Source of the DNA: Reticulitermes speratus
Taxonomy: Eukaryota > Arthropoda > Insecta > Blattodea > Rhinotermitidae
DNA: 64,000 nucleotides
Assembly (NCBI GenBank): GCA_021186555.1
Contig: JAJKFL010000014.1
Coordinates: 37,554,698 to 37,618,697 of the forward strand
Direction of reading: 5' to 3'
A model generated the notes under the pieces. The model was not told where the DNA came from. It saw only the letters and a list, made by a program, of their open reading frames with translations, and made no database searches. Both the position numbers and the translations under genes were made by a program. Positions 53,830-64,000 of the stretch are shown piece after piece. Position 1 is the first letter of the stretch; each line of letters begins with the position of its first letter.

Positions 53830-55107
53830 CTGAAATATCAGAAGGTGGTTATTTGAATATCGCGATCGCCTGGGTTATGACACGCTGATGTCTGGCAGGT
53901 AGCTACCGACGTTTCGAAAGAACATACTGCTTCCATTTTCGGGGTAGAATTTTCCTTCACTGAAAATTGTGGCAATGTGTCTTTTTCGAAGCGTTGTGTC
54001 CACAGTGTCATAACCCACAACAAGGCAACATAAATTGTTGCAGCTGTGAAAAAACTCAAATTTTATACAGTTAGAAACTGTTGACGTGGGATCAATATAA
54101 GCTGAGACTGTGATGTATTTGTTTAAGTCACTTTATGAACAAATGTGTTCTGGTCACAAGTTGTACATCTTAATATCTGACATCCCCGTCGGTATGTACA
54201 AGCACAGTGTATTTCACTGTTGTTTAGTAATTACAGTCACAACATTATATGCTTTGTATTTTACATTTGTCTTTTATATATTTTATATTCACATTGTTAA
54301 GACACACCTTTTCTTAGGCAACGTCCCCCCCATACATATAATATAATTGTACAAAATAAGGGGATTCCTTTTACAAAATGTATAGAGTTTAATTTTCATG
54401 GTTATTGTATAGGCCTGATGATGGCTCTGTAGAGCTGAAACAGGTAGCCTAATGTGTCGAAAATATATATGTTGGTTGTGACTGTAATTACTGAACAAGA
54501 GTTAATTATACTGTACAAGTTGTACCACTGTTTCTGGAAAAATTAAACAAATTTCTGTTTACAGTCGCTAGGTTCGAAAATGAGGATTATTGCATCAGTA
54601 AGCTGAAATAATAAGTTGATATGAGCTAATAGGAGCCTATTAAGTTTTTATACGTGTTTCAATGTTGGCAGAGCTTTTTGGCTTAAACAAAATGTTAACT
54701 ACTTTGTCCTCTTCCTCCTAAGATGTCTGATGCTCCATGACATGAATTGGGAAGTAATGAAAAATTTTTTGTTTGAAAACTAATTTATTTAATATTGATC
54801 TGAATACAAAAATCATTTATAATACAGCACAGTGTATAGAACTTTCTAATAGTATATTTGTATATACGAGAAATACACATATGAACCATTAAGGCATGCA
54901 AAGTCGAAAAACATGAATTTCAAAATTTCATGTTGCTTTATTACAGTGCGGTTGAGGTGCAACACACCACTAATGTAGTTACAATACAGAGAACGTACAG
55001 TTAAATAATCATCAAGTACTCACGTCATTTGATTCTACGGTTTTGCCGGGGGCAGCACTACATGCTATCAGCCCACAAACGAACAGTGTTATAACGGTCT
55101 GCGCCAT
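53515..55107 (-). CDS. Secreted Gly/Ser/Ala-rich protein, two exons
   Basis: Unnamed protein, not recognised precisely. Exon 1 (55107-55024, 28 codons) starts MAQTVITLFVCGLIACSAA, a signal peptide, and ends at a donor GAC|GTGAGT. Exon 2 (53829-53515, 105 codons) follows acceptor ATATTTCAG|AT, phase 0, and reads IPKIQLSGGDGVSASFGG, then SASAGLGG, GGLFAEA, SASAGLGGSDGSGGALFS and ATSASASTGTE, ending NGFYDNVFN at a second strong donor GTGAGT. If that donor is not used the frame stops at 53494. The repeated Ala-Ser-Ala-Gly-Leu-Gly-Gly pattern suggests a silk-like or cuticular secreted protein (inference). The intron is 1194 bp and includes a foldback relic and a ribozyme-like motif. Confidence 0.75.
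53870..54045. repeat. Foldback-like relic in the intron
   Basis: GGGTTATGACACGCTG and GCGTTGTGTCCACAGTGTCA...TAACCC are inverted; CCGACGTTTCGAAAGAACA and CTTCCATTTTCGGGG resemble family A. Confidence 0.45.
54410..54451 (+). ncRNA. Hammerhead-like ribozyme motif (best stem I)
   Basis: TAGGC (54410-54414), CTGATGA (54415-54421), extra T, hairpin GGCTC-TGTA-GAGCT, GAAAC (54437-54441), AG, GTA (54444-54446), GCCTA (54447-54451), which pairs perfectly with TAGGC. The stem I bases differ from all other copies yet remain complementary. It lies in the intron of the minus-strand Gly-rich gene, on the opposite strand. Confidence 0.6.
54460..55020. other. Intronic AT-rich sequence
   Basis: Part of the intron of the minus-strand gene. 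No further feature recognised. Confidence 0.5.
55024..55107 (-). CDS. Exon 1, signal peptide
   Basis: Start chosen at the Met that directly precedes the hydrophobic core; an upstream in-frame Met (55227) would bury the signal. CTATATAC lies about 15 bp upstream of the start on the coding strand, too close for a TATA box serving this ATG. Cleavage likely near Cys-Ser-Ala-Ala. Confidence 0.7.
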
Positions 55108-55127
55108 GCCGCACGAGGTATATAGCG

Positions 55128-55407
55128 CCAGGTGTACACACGCACTGAGGTGAAGCCGTCGATTGCTGAGGCTGCTGCTACTTGTTGGAGGAAGAGGCAG
55201 GACTGCGACATTCTGTTCCAAGGCCAAGACAGTTGCAGAATATTAACATGCGTCACTTCTGGTTTCCCCCTCCCTCATCCAGTGTTTGTCTTATTTCGAT
55301 GCCTAAGGCAAGAAATTGCTGTCTCGATTTTAACTGGTCGGTAGCTGAAAGATATTGTCGTTGAACTCGGATTCTACTTTCATTTTTCGATTGTTCTTTG
55401 ATCAGTT
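55128..55407. other. 5' flank of the Gly-rich gene
   Basis: No supported feature; open frames on + overlap the first exon region and are not recognised. Confidence 0.3.
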
Positions 55408-55485
55408 GATAAGGCGGAAGTAACAGGAGCGTGGAGACGTTTACATAAGCAGCTGCAGAACTTGTGTATTTTATCTAACGTCAGG
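55408..55485 (+). pseudogene. Short LINE fragment
   Basis: Translates to AEVTGAWRRLHKQLQNL, matching RDEVTGEWRRLHNEELNDL of the LINE at 45970-47100. Only about 25 codons. Confidence 0.55.
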
Positions 55486-55611
55486 TACTGCCTTAGAATA
55501 GCTACTAGAAACAAAGAGCCATGCACTCAGCGCACTCACATCCACATCCAAGGGCAGGTACTGGCCAGAGGACTGCGGCGAACAAAGCAAGAGGTGCGTA
55601 GCTGCAGCACT

Positions 55612-55735
55612 GGAATTACAACAGTTTCAAATCTGCTAATATAATTACAACAGTTTCAAATCTGCTAATATTATTACAACAGTTTCAAGTCTGCTAATAT
55701 AATTACAACAGTTTCAAATCTGCTAATGTAATTCC
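55612..55735. repeat. 29-bp tandem repeat, 4 copies
   Basis: Unit AATTACAACAGTTTCAAATC followed by TGCTAATAT, spacing 29 bp, nearly identical copies. Confidence 0.85.
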
Positions 55736-55905
55736 CACGAAATTTGGAACAGTCGTCGGCCACCTAGCTCAAATACACAGACGGACCGCCCTGGTTCTAG
55801 AGAAGGTGTTTATATGAAGGACAATAAGATGGACAGAATACGTCACAATAAGTCACACGCGAAGGTAATGGGAAATGCGTGAATAATCAAATCACAATAT
55901 TCAGT

Positions 55906-56008
55906 CCAACAAAATGCACTATATTGTTCCCAGATATTTTATATTACAATATCACGTTGAACACTGCTACATGTTTCGATCCCTTATGGGATCGTCATTA
56001 GGGAATTG
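55906..56008 (-). ncRNA. Decayed ribozyme-like module with terminal box
   Basis: Minus strand: CTAATGA (core G5 changed), hairpin GATCCC-ATAA-GGGATC, GAAAC-AT-GTA, then about 45 nt later GTGCATTTTGTTGG (55919-55906). The hairpin is perfect although the core is mutated. Confidence 0.35.
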
Positions 56009-56875
56009 CATCATTAAAGTAACACTTCACAAAACTGAACTGGCAATCCATGTATACAATAAAATGATGTGAAAAAGTGAATCAGTTAAAATGTCAGCGT
56101 TTGTTGTATAATGGATCCTGGTATAATGTGTTTTGGAGACTGTCTGCGTATTTAAGGAAGGATGAGACCGTACGGTTTTGTAGCGATTGTAGCTGTATCA
56201 ATCTGCGTGAGGGTCCACGCCGTCTTGTTCATTGTATCGCAGTTAACATTCGTTTTTTTTATGTATCATACTTAGACAAGCTACTTGAAATAGCTTCCTT
56301 CGACTCGCAGACGCCAGAGCATGCCTTAGGGACGCAGGAGCGGAGCGGCCGCACAGGGCAGCAGAATTTGGGAGGCGTCGGAGGCGAATGTGAAGCAAAC
56401 GGTGTTTTGCAACTTTTGCGCTGAAATGACGTGACGTGTTTAAATTGCGACCTATTTTCATGGTTCTTTTTCTTTGTATTTCAACATCCTTGTATCATTT
56501 TTACATGATTTTAAGCGCCCCTTTTCTTACGTGCGGAATTTTTCGTAATGTTAATGGCGTTACAGAGTGATCAGAAAGTTGGCGAACTGGAAAAGTGATA
56601 CTGGTTACGGCGCAGAGACCAGCTGACGGCTGTCGTGTGAAGGGAATGGCTGGAAGGCGGAAGGCGACGAATGAAAGGTGTTGTTGTGGTTCTGCTGACT
56701 GTACGTATGTGTCAGCAGTTTAATAGGGAAATTGTAAGTGCACTAAAATCAGTAATTTATAATGCGAAGCCCCCCTCTCATTTACTAAAGTTCGACTTCT
56801 GTTTTAAAGTACCTAAATTTCCTTAATTTGACTAACAGCATCCTGCTTCCGACTAACATGGAGCTTGTCCCAAAA
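56009..56875. other. Unassigned, with a GC-rich patch
   Basis: About 56285-56400 is GC-rich with GCGGAGCGGCCGCACAGGGC. Open frames on both strands (56077-56424 +, 56461-56243 -) are not recognised. The patch could be a repeat. Confidence 0.3.
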
Positions 56876-56947
56876 TTATGTAAAATCGTGATCCGACAAA
56901 TGTACACTCTTTATTAACTGCTATTTAATACGGTCTGTATTAAAAAT

Positions 56948-56992
56948 AGTCCAACATGTTTCGAACTATGTTACAGTTCATCTTCAGGGACT
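56948..56992 (-). ncRNA. Hammerhead-like ribozyme motif, left arm
   Basis: Minus strand: AGTCC (56992-56988), CTGAAGA (56987-56981), extra T, hairpin GAACT...AGTTC, GAAAC, AT, GTT, GGACT (56952-56948), pairing perfectly with AGTCC over 5 bp. The cleavage-site base is T (an allowed H). The right-arm copy at 57564-57609 has GAT instead of GTT there and is probably inactive. Confidence 0.5.
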
Positions 56993-57261
56993 CAAATGTT
57001 TATTACACCAGCTATAGACGTACGGTACTCATTAAAATGTATAAGTTAGATAGATAAAATGTCGCTAACTGTGTTGAGTTTGTGGACACTGTAGTTGTGA
57101 GTTGCAGTCGTCATAGTTTACTGTACCAAATAGCTGCATTAGTTCTGTGTGATTTTGCTTTGTCGTTTTATACTGATAAACTTCTTTCGCCTATCTGACT
57201 ATGACAAACTCAGCACACTCTACCTAACTTATGTATTTTAATGAGTACCGTACATGTATTT

Positions 57262-57530
57262 TTTTTCCTATGGCTCGACAGCCCTATATGGGCCTGGGCC
57301 TCCTCGTTTCGTCGAGGTTTCACGGTCACACACATTTGAGACACACCACAGTCGGCAGGAATCCTCTGGACGAATGACCAGCCCAACGCAGAGACAACAA
57401 CCTGACGTTACAACACACAACACTCACAAGAGACAGACATCTATGTCCCCGGTGGGATTCGAACCCACGATTCTAGTAAGCGAGCGGCCGAAGACCCACG
57501 CCTTAGACCGCACGGACACTGGGATCGGCA
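57262..57530 (-). mobile_element. SINE family 1 inside the inverted-repeat element
   Basis: Minus strand GCCGATCCCAGTGTCCGTGC to CTGTCGAGCCATAGG. ACCGTACATGTAT and ACCATACATGTAT flank it (13 bp, one mismatch). Box B GTGGGTTCGAATCCCACC. Confidence 0.9.
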
Positions 57531-57679
57531 CCATACATGTATAGCTGGTGTAATAAACAAATGAGTCCCTGAAGATGAACTGAAAATAGTTCGAAACATG
57601 ATGGACTATTTTTAATATAGACTGTATTAATAGCAGATAATAAAGAGTGTACATTTGGCGGATCACGATTTTATGTAAT

Positions 57680-59247
57680 CAAGAAAAATTTACGGTACAA
57701 ATAACATAATGTACGGTACAAATAACATATAGTTTGTCTCAAAATGTTCATTAATGGGACAAAACGATTTATGACTTTAGGGACAATCCATTTTATTTCT
57801 AAATACAATTCTTATCTCTTCTTGTACCGCTGTCCCTTGCTGTTTGTCTCATTTATTTGCTGGTGTATGAAACAGGTTAATTTGCACTCCGCCAACATTG
57901 TTGTCAGATGCTGCCAGTAGGCTACACAGAACACACTTGAAGTCGCTCTGTTGACAGACGCTCGCGGAGTGTAGTTTCATCATAAACGTCGTATTGAGGA
58001 ATACCAACACTAAATTAAATATATTCACTCTTAGTTCTCTGTGCACTTCCTTGTTTACAAACACTTCTCATTCTCGTCTTGAACTGCTATATCCAAATGC
58101 AGACTCAAATAACAGTAACTTCGGAGACGGTTGGAGTAAGGTTTCACGTACACTTTGATTACGAAAACACCAACGATATGTGACATGTGTTCACTTGATT
58201 TGAAAACGTAACTCATTGCCTCATTGCGTCAATTAACAAAATATCACACAAAATGAGAATGTGCGCTCCTAAAACTCAATTTGGACGTTTAGAAATGAAA
58301 TGAGGTGTTGAATTCCTGTCCTATAGTGGCTGTTAGCAATTTGTGTTCGAAATAATTCGGTTGCTGAAATTTGTGGTAATGAAAGGTCCGTACCATTGTG
58401 TTGATGCAGTGTGGTGCTCGGCATTCAGTCTAGTTTTGACAGTCTTTCAAATTGTGCATCAGCTATTCAGGATCCCAGAATTTGTGCTTGAATTCAATTA
58501 TGTTATTCAAGATGGTGTAGTGTTCAGTGCTGTGTTTCGTGCATTTAATGAATTTACTTTGATGTAAAGGTTAGCTCACGATGGACCAGACATGACAGTA
58601 CAGAAGATCTTTAAAATCATATTTCTCAGCATTATATTCGATAATTCTTTGGTGTCAGTTGGAAAATATAATGGAACAACTTCGTTAACGCTGAAAAATT
58701 TGGGGTTTCCAGTACAAGGTTAGCGAATTACCGAAATATGGAACTTATAAAACACAGTTCGCATTTTCAGTTGGATCTAACCGTGAGTAAAAATTGTTTA
58801 ATATTAAAATCAATATATTTACATGTTAGCATATATAAAACCTGTTATATACAGAGGAGATTATACCACCAGAAAACAAACAGGATAACAAGTCACGATA
58901 AATTTTTAGATTTTGAATTTCTAGGATGTATCAAAGAAGGAACAGTGAGCAGCTATTGAATCACTTTTATAACAGCAAAACAAGTGAGTAAGTGGTATTA
59001 AATGTCAAAAAAAGGGTACATCAACAAACCACATAACAATTTTTATGTGTGGATGCTTGGATGTTTACAGGCTTCTGATACCAACCAAAACGGAATCACA
59101 CCACCCAATCTCCGTGGATTTTCTCCACACATCATTCTTAGGTATACTAACATTGAAATATATTAATTTTAACATTAAACGTATGACTCTTTAATTTCAA
59201 TATTGGTTTTTTCATCACATTGCTAATATAAAGCTAAAAAAGCACAC
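57680..59247. other. 1.6 kb without a supported gene
   Basis: Only unrecognised short open frames (58343-58567, 58738-58959). No repeat ends seen. Confidence 0.35.
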
Positions 59248-59290
59248 CTGAATATGGTAGGACGCTGCCGAAACACGTAGCGTTGTGTAC
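59248..59290 (+). ncRNA. Decayed hammerhead-like motif
   Basis: CTGAATA, hairpin GGTAG...CTGCC, GAAAC-AC-GTA-GCG. Core G8 mutated. Confidence 0.3.
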
Positions 59291-60333
59291 TTATGTATTT
59301 TGTGCGAAATATTCTAATTGATACACATATAAAAACTGAATTAAATAATATTCGACATGGCGTACGAATGTCTCGTTACTAAATTATTATTGTTTTTGTG
59401 ACAGAAAAAAAAATGCAAGGATTCGCTTTCAGGAAGCCAACTAAAGAAATTTGTTATTATGTGTGATTTAGGTATTGAAACCTGTTTTTTAGACAGTAGT
59501 AATTTAATAAAGCGGCTTATTGGTTTTTGGCACAAATTAACTGGAGGATGGGGATTTCCTAAAACCGAAGGTAAACGGCTGTAGAAAAACCGAAGGTTAT
59601 TGAAGACAGTCACTTATTTGATTTTGTTTCGTAATTTAAACTCAAGAGACCGCTAAGGAAACATGGCCATGTTGAATTAAAGGAAGAGGAAAGACTACAG
59701 GAAAATTATTTGATGAAGACTTTTATGTGATTGGAAAACACGTATGCACTGCATAATGAAAGATGGAAGTTTAAAAAAAAATATATTGGGAGAACAAATT
59801 ATTGTAAACATGAACATTGCAAGCGAATGACGGTTAAAGCAAAGAAGAAAAAGTACATTTCAATTCCTTACACGAGAATCCTTTACAAATTCAAGCAATC
59901 CAGTTATGTTTTATTAAGTTTCTGAGATCCACACGCTTTGACAAGCTTAAACGCGGTAGTTTCTGTTTTGTTCTGTTTAAATTAAAAATATCCTACACTT
60001 CAACATTGATGCTGAATATGGACTTTGCCGCTGAGCTGAACTAGATGATAGCACTAGACTAAATTCTGTTTATTTTGATACGTAAAATAGTATTTATTAT
60101 AATTGATTGATTGATTTTTTTTTTGTTAATTTTTGCTGGACTCTTTCCGACACCCGACATCTACCTTCCTTAATAACCTTGCTTGTGCTTCGACAACACA
60201 CCCGTTTCTGTTTTAAGACACAACATAAATTCTAAGTGACGTCAAAGCCGTGTTAAGGGTAGGTGTATCGATATAAAACACTGATATATATCACTGATAT
60301 AACAGCCAATTGCCAGATAATAACTATATAGAC
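59291..60333. other. No supported gene
   Basis: Unrecognised short open frames; poly-T near 60117. Confidence 0.35.
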
Positions 60334-61274
60334 CAGGGGCCGGGGAACGTTTTTACCTATTACCCCAAAATATATTTATTTACGCCGACGTTACCCCCTT
60401 GATTTGAAAGGGAGAAAATCATAGATTATTTAAATTCAAAAGGTTTATTGAATCTATTTATACGGAGAATACAATTATAAATATAAAAAGTATAAAATAA
60501 ATGCCATAAAATAAATTAATATCCTCATTATGAAACAAAAGGATTTCTTTGAAAACTTTTTACCTTCAGGTTTTGGAGAAATGATGTTGTTTCATTTTTG
60601 ATACAATAACATCAAAATTGGGGCATTTTGATGTCAGAGCAATTTGGATACTGTCTTCGGGGTCCAATCGATTTCTCTGCTTTGTTTTTATGCGAATCTG
60701 CGAACTCTGCCGGCGTTTTAAGTTTTTTAAAGTTCATTTAAATTTACAATAATTTAATTGGTAAACGTGGCACTAAGACATGTCCTCAAGATGAAGGCAG
60801 TATTTAATTATTTTATTGACCATCGAAAATTAATCGAGCAAGGAGAAAATATATTAATCAAATTCTCGAACTAACATAAAACTAAAATATGGTTAATAAA
60901 TGAAAATCTTAGACTTAAAATAGAACTATTGAAATAAATTAAATTAAATAAATACTTAAATCGACTTAAACAAAGCAAAAACACATGTGTCAAAAAATGA
61001 GGTTAAGGCGGGTAATAGACAACTGACAAATAATATCTGTTTAGCCACTTGACAACGCCTTAGCAACCAAATTGTTTGGAGTTCAACATGGCGTGACGTC
61101 TCGTAAACACGTCTATTACATTGGCCAGATGCAGTGTTGCCAGAAGAAAAATTTCTGTCGTAACAAGGAACGCGCTTTTTATATAATTTTATTTATGCCT
61201 ATTGAGTCCTCATTACCCCCAAGAATTTCATTTTTATCCCACTTGGGGTAATTTACCCCGGTTCGCCGACCCCT
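60334..61274 (-). mobile_element. hAT-type element, longer copy (941 bp)
   Basis: Starts CAGGGGCCGGGGAACG and ends in a mutated inverse (GTTCGCCGACCCCTA). Same family as 1681-2155, opposite orientation, with about 460 bp of extra internal sequence. No transposase ORF. Flanks share TATAGAC, which fits a blurred 8-bp duplication. Confidence 0.85.
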
Positions 61275-61499
61275 ATAGACGATGTATTTATTTTACACAA
61301 TACACAATCTACAAAAGCCAGTAGTTCCGTACCAGTGGACTTAATATTCACGTCTTGCAATTTTAACAAAGTTTTAACCAAATACAGACATATCTATGTT
61401 CTATAATTTTATCAAGGTAACTCTACCACAATAGCGATATACGAGTGATGTACATTTGTGTCAATATGAGCTTGTTTTAGTGGCTTTTAATAATACTGA
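61275..61499. other. Short spacer
   Basis: Nothing recognised. Confidence 0.3.
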
Positions 61500-61502
61500 G
61501 AC

Positions 61503-61590
61503 CCCATGATGATGGACTTTGAGTCCGAAACACGTGTAGGGTGATACAAGGACACTACATTAAAGTAGCTATATAGTGCATTTGTCGGTC
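61503..61590 (+). ncRNA. Decayed hammerhead-like module with terminal box
   Basis: CCCC, ATGATGA (first core base changed), extra T, hairpin GGACT-TTG-AGTCC, GAAAC-ACGT-GTA-GGG, then GTGCATTTGTCGG at 61576. Stem I, II and III intact. Confidence 0.4.
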
Positions 61591-62756
61591 TTTTTATTTT
61601 AATTGAAACTGATATATATCGTCTACTTCTAATTCACAAAACGTTTTATACGAGCATTTCCGAATTATTTTTTCACAATGTTATTTAAGTAATTAGGTTT
61701 CGCTGAAGTATGAACTGATAATGATAATTTGGAAACTTTAGGCGCTATTGCATATTGATGTTTTGTATTGTGACCAGTGTTACATATCGTTTTATTATAT
61801 TTAGCTGACTTGTAGTAATTGATTGCAATTATTGTTTCAACATTCGTATCTTGTGTTACGTGCATCTCTCCTACAAGATGTTTACAATATTTACAAGATA
61901 TTCATCAGTAATCACTATATAAATAGCCCCCTTTTCAGTTGCACCTGGTTTATTGATATAGTTGTTGTCCCTTAAACCAGATGGCAGTGATTCCCGATGT
62001 GAATATTCTGTATAGTTGTGTTCAGTTGTGAAGCACTCGAGAGGTAGCTATGCATCGGTCGGCATTGCAGCGTACTTTGTCGATAAAATCTGTCAACCTT
62101 ACTCTTAAGAAATCACATGAATGACTTGAATATTCAGTGAAATTGCGGTTTCACATTATCGGTATAGGTTTGTAATGTATATGGAAGGACACGTGGAAGG
62201 CTTATCTGTGGAAATCGTAGCTAGAAACGGGAATTGTCGCCATTTCCCGTTGATGTTTGAACACTCTTTTTAGTAGTTATTATCGAATCATAGGCGTAAC
62301 TTTGTGGATGCAACGGGGGAAAACGTCCCTCAAATATTTTTTCTACCTAAGAATATTTTTAGGGTACTGAGTGGAAGAGGGGCGAATAAAAATAATTTTA
62401 AACGATTATTTGGGTGATGTAAAGGCAAATAAATTGAAAAACCTGCGTTCAAAGGAATATTCCCCATTTTTATAACTTGACTCCGTAAATCAAAATTTCT
62501 AATATCCATGACCGATTTTGACCCCCCCCTCCCCCAATATTATTAGCCAAGTTAGCCTATGTGTGGAATATTGGATGAACACCATAAAATTATCAGTGTT
62601 TTAAATACACGATGTCAGTAGAAATAATACAGCTCCATTTATTCAGAAATTTAAATTTATCGATATTATTCGGGAAAGAAGTTTTCGCGAATCTGACCTC
62701 TACAAAAAACTAGAAGTGAATTTGAATTTTAATTTGAAGTTGAAGGTAAATTTCAC
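61591..62756. other. 1.2 kb without a supported gene
   Basis: Contains a C-rich run near 62522. No ORF with a recognisable domain. Confidence 0.35.
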
Positions 62757-62868
62757 CCTAGAACAGGCCATGAAGACCCCGAGGGGGAGTACTCTTGAAC
62801 TTCGGCGCCAGATGGGGGTACGTATGCAACGCCATGCCCCGGCCGCTTTACCCCCGGGAAAGAGGCAC
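62757..62868 (-). mobile_element. SINE family 3 fragment, diverged
   Basis: On + CCCGGCCGCTTTACCCCC and CAACGCCATGCCCC resemble the reverse complement of the family 3 body (GCGGCCGGTGCGTAGGG). Weak. Confidence 0.35.
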
Positions 62869-64000
62869 GATATCCATTGTACAGGAGGCTAAAGAACTAG
62901 GACTAGAATTTAAGCAGTGTATCACAAGAATATCAGATTAGCTCATTAAAGCAGTGGTAAATATATGAACCACCTGCTATAATATAGATGAAGTGTGTTC
63001 ACGTGTTGCAAAAAATTCATGCTATAAACACCGATCATTTCCGTAAAAGCCGTAACAAACTAGCCTGTCTCATGGTTAAACACTTTGTTACATCCGAGGT
63101 ACAAACTTAACGGGCTGAATGATTCGGCTTTCGAATCCCTGAAGTGGAAGAATTATTTATCTTTTCGAAAAGTCTCCAGACCGGGTCTGAGACTCGCAAA
63201 GCCTTCTAATCAATGGGTACCAGGAGTTCTTTCTGCGGGGGTAAAGTGGCCGGGGATTAGGGTTTACCACGCACCTGAAGCTCGTGCCGAGATTAATAAT
63301 ATATGGAACTATACCTCCAATTCCCTTATACCTTCACGGCGCATACAGGTACAACTTTGCACGGCTAGACGTACGTAATTATTGTCGAAACGATAAAAGA
63401 AAATATGGATTTCATAGTAATTTCTTACACATCAGAAATACTCTTAGATTCTTAGGTTGGTTACAAGTTTCCTCCAAGAGTTGCTCGAATTTTGTTGAGG
63501 CTACTGAAGAACGTAACCCCACATATTATTTATACGTGTAGGGGTACCATGCTAAACCATGTAGTAGTTTCCTGATTCCAATTCTTCATGCCTAACGCAA
63601 AGAACTACATTGGAATGGCATAATGCGTGGAGGTTTATGAACAGAAATCAATGAACATTGCAATCAAGCCTGGAATTTTGTAAAGAAAGCAAGAAAGAAA
63701 GAACTATTATTTAAGGTATGGTCGTGTGGATTTTGTAATCGCCTACGAAGGTCGACCTTTGACCAGAATAAAACAAGATACAGGAAAACTTGATGTTTGT
63801 CAATTAATATGTTTGCGTTAAACACTGCAAGACGTCAGGACATTTATACAGGTCAATACATTCTGGAAAAATGTATACGTTTTGTTTTATTATCTAGTTT
63901 TGGCTATAGCAGCAGTCTACGTTGTACTTTAGCACCAAGGTTAAGAGTGTGTGGGGCTATACCTCCATTTCCTGGTACTTCACCTTGTCATGGTGCTTAA
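62869..64000. other. 1.1 kb without a supported gene
   Basis: ACTATACCTCCAATTCCC (63308) and GCTATACCTCCATTTCCT (63956) are similar, hinting at an unrecognised repeat. Open frames at 63085-63541 and at the window edge have no recognisable domain. Confidence 0.3.

Larger units (their letters stand above)
56876..57679. mobile_element. Large inverted-repeat element, second family
   Basis: Left arm 56876 to about 57087; right arm about 57190-57255 plus 57531-57679, with a SINE in the right arm. Arms share ATTATGTAAAATCGTGATCC, TACACTCTTTATTA and GTACGGTACTCATTAAAAT in reverse complement. The loop is about 100 bp. Each arm has a hammerhead-like motif. Same architecture as 51753-52594 but different sequence. 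Confidence 0.8.

Overview
This window is intergenic and intronic DNA from a large, repeat-rich animal genome, most likely a cockroach or related blattodean. Supporting signs are low gene density, gt...ag introns of 0.1 to 1.8 kb, many mariner, hAT, pogo, Ty3/gypsy, LINE and Penelope-like relics, and a tRNA-derived SINE whose body I associate from memory with Periplaneta-like genomes (inference, not checked). One 100-N scaffold gap lies at 38256-38355.

Two host gene fragments are supported. On the + strand, three exons at 41760-45574 encode the C-terminal third of a flavin monoamine oxidase, including the covalent-FAD cysteine motif and a C-terminal membrane anchor; upstream exons were not found. 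On the - strand, a two-exon secreted Gly/Ser/Ala-rich protein is encoded by 55107-55024 (signal peptide) and 53829-53515 (body), with matching phase-0 splice sites and probably another exon further on. A third coding relic at 33992-35896 is a KRBA2-like, integrase-domain gene with an 87-bp intron, broken by frameshifts and by a SINE.

By region: 0-3.8 kb holds an internally deleted LINE, a hAT MITE and a SINE. 3.8-8.5 kb holds a 41-bp and a 43-bp minisatellite. 8.9-16 kb holds SINEs, terminal-inverted-repeat elements, foldback elements, a mariner relic and a pyrimidine-rich tract. 17-26 kb holds SINEs, a dispersed 480-bp repeat and a 1.7-kb minisatellite. 27-32 kb holds a nearly complete mariner, a 220-bp duplication and a 49-bp minisatellite. 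33-41 kb holds the KRBA2-like relic, Penelope-like and gypsy relics and SINEs. 41.7-45.8 kb is the monoamine oxidase tail with a pogo/Tigger relic in its last intron. 46-50 kb is LINE fragments and a Tc1/mariner-derived MITE. 51-58 kb is two large inverted-repeat elements, each with a SINE in one arm, plus the Gly-rich gene. 58-64 kb is mostly unassigned DNA with a second, longer hAT copy.

The most unusual signal is a short motif found at about a dozen places on both strands: CTGANGAT, a hairpin, GAAAC, a tiny loop, GTA, then bases complementary to those before CTGANGA. It matches a minimal type I hammerhead ribozyme apart from one extra U before stem II. At several loci it is followed 25-45 nt later by a box close to GTGCATTWGTTGG. 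It occurs at or inside the ends of different dispersed repeats, and Penelope-like reverse transcriptase relics, a class known to carry hammerheads, lie in the same window.
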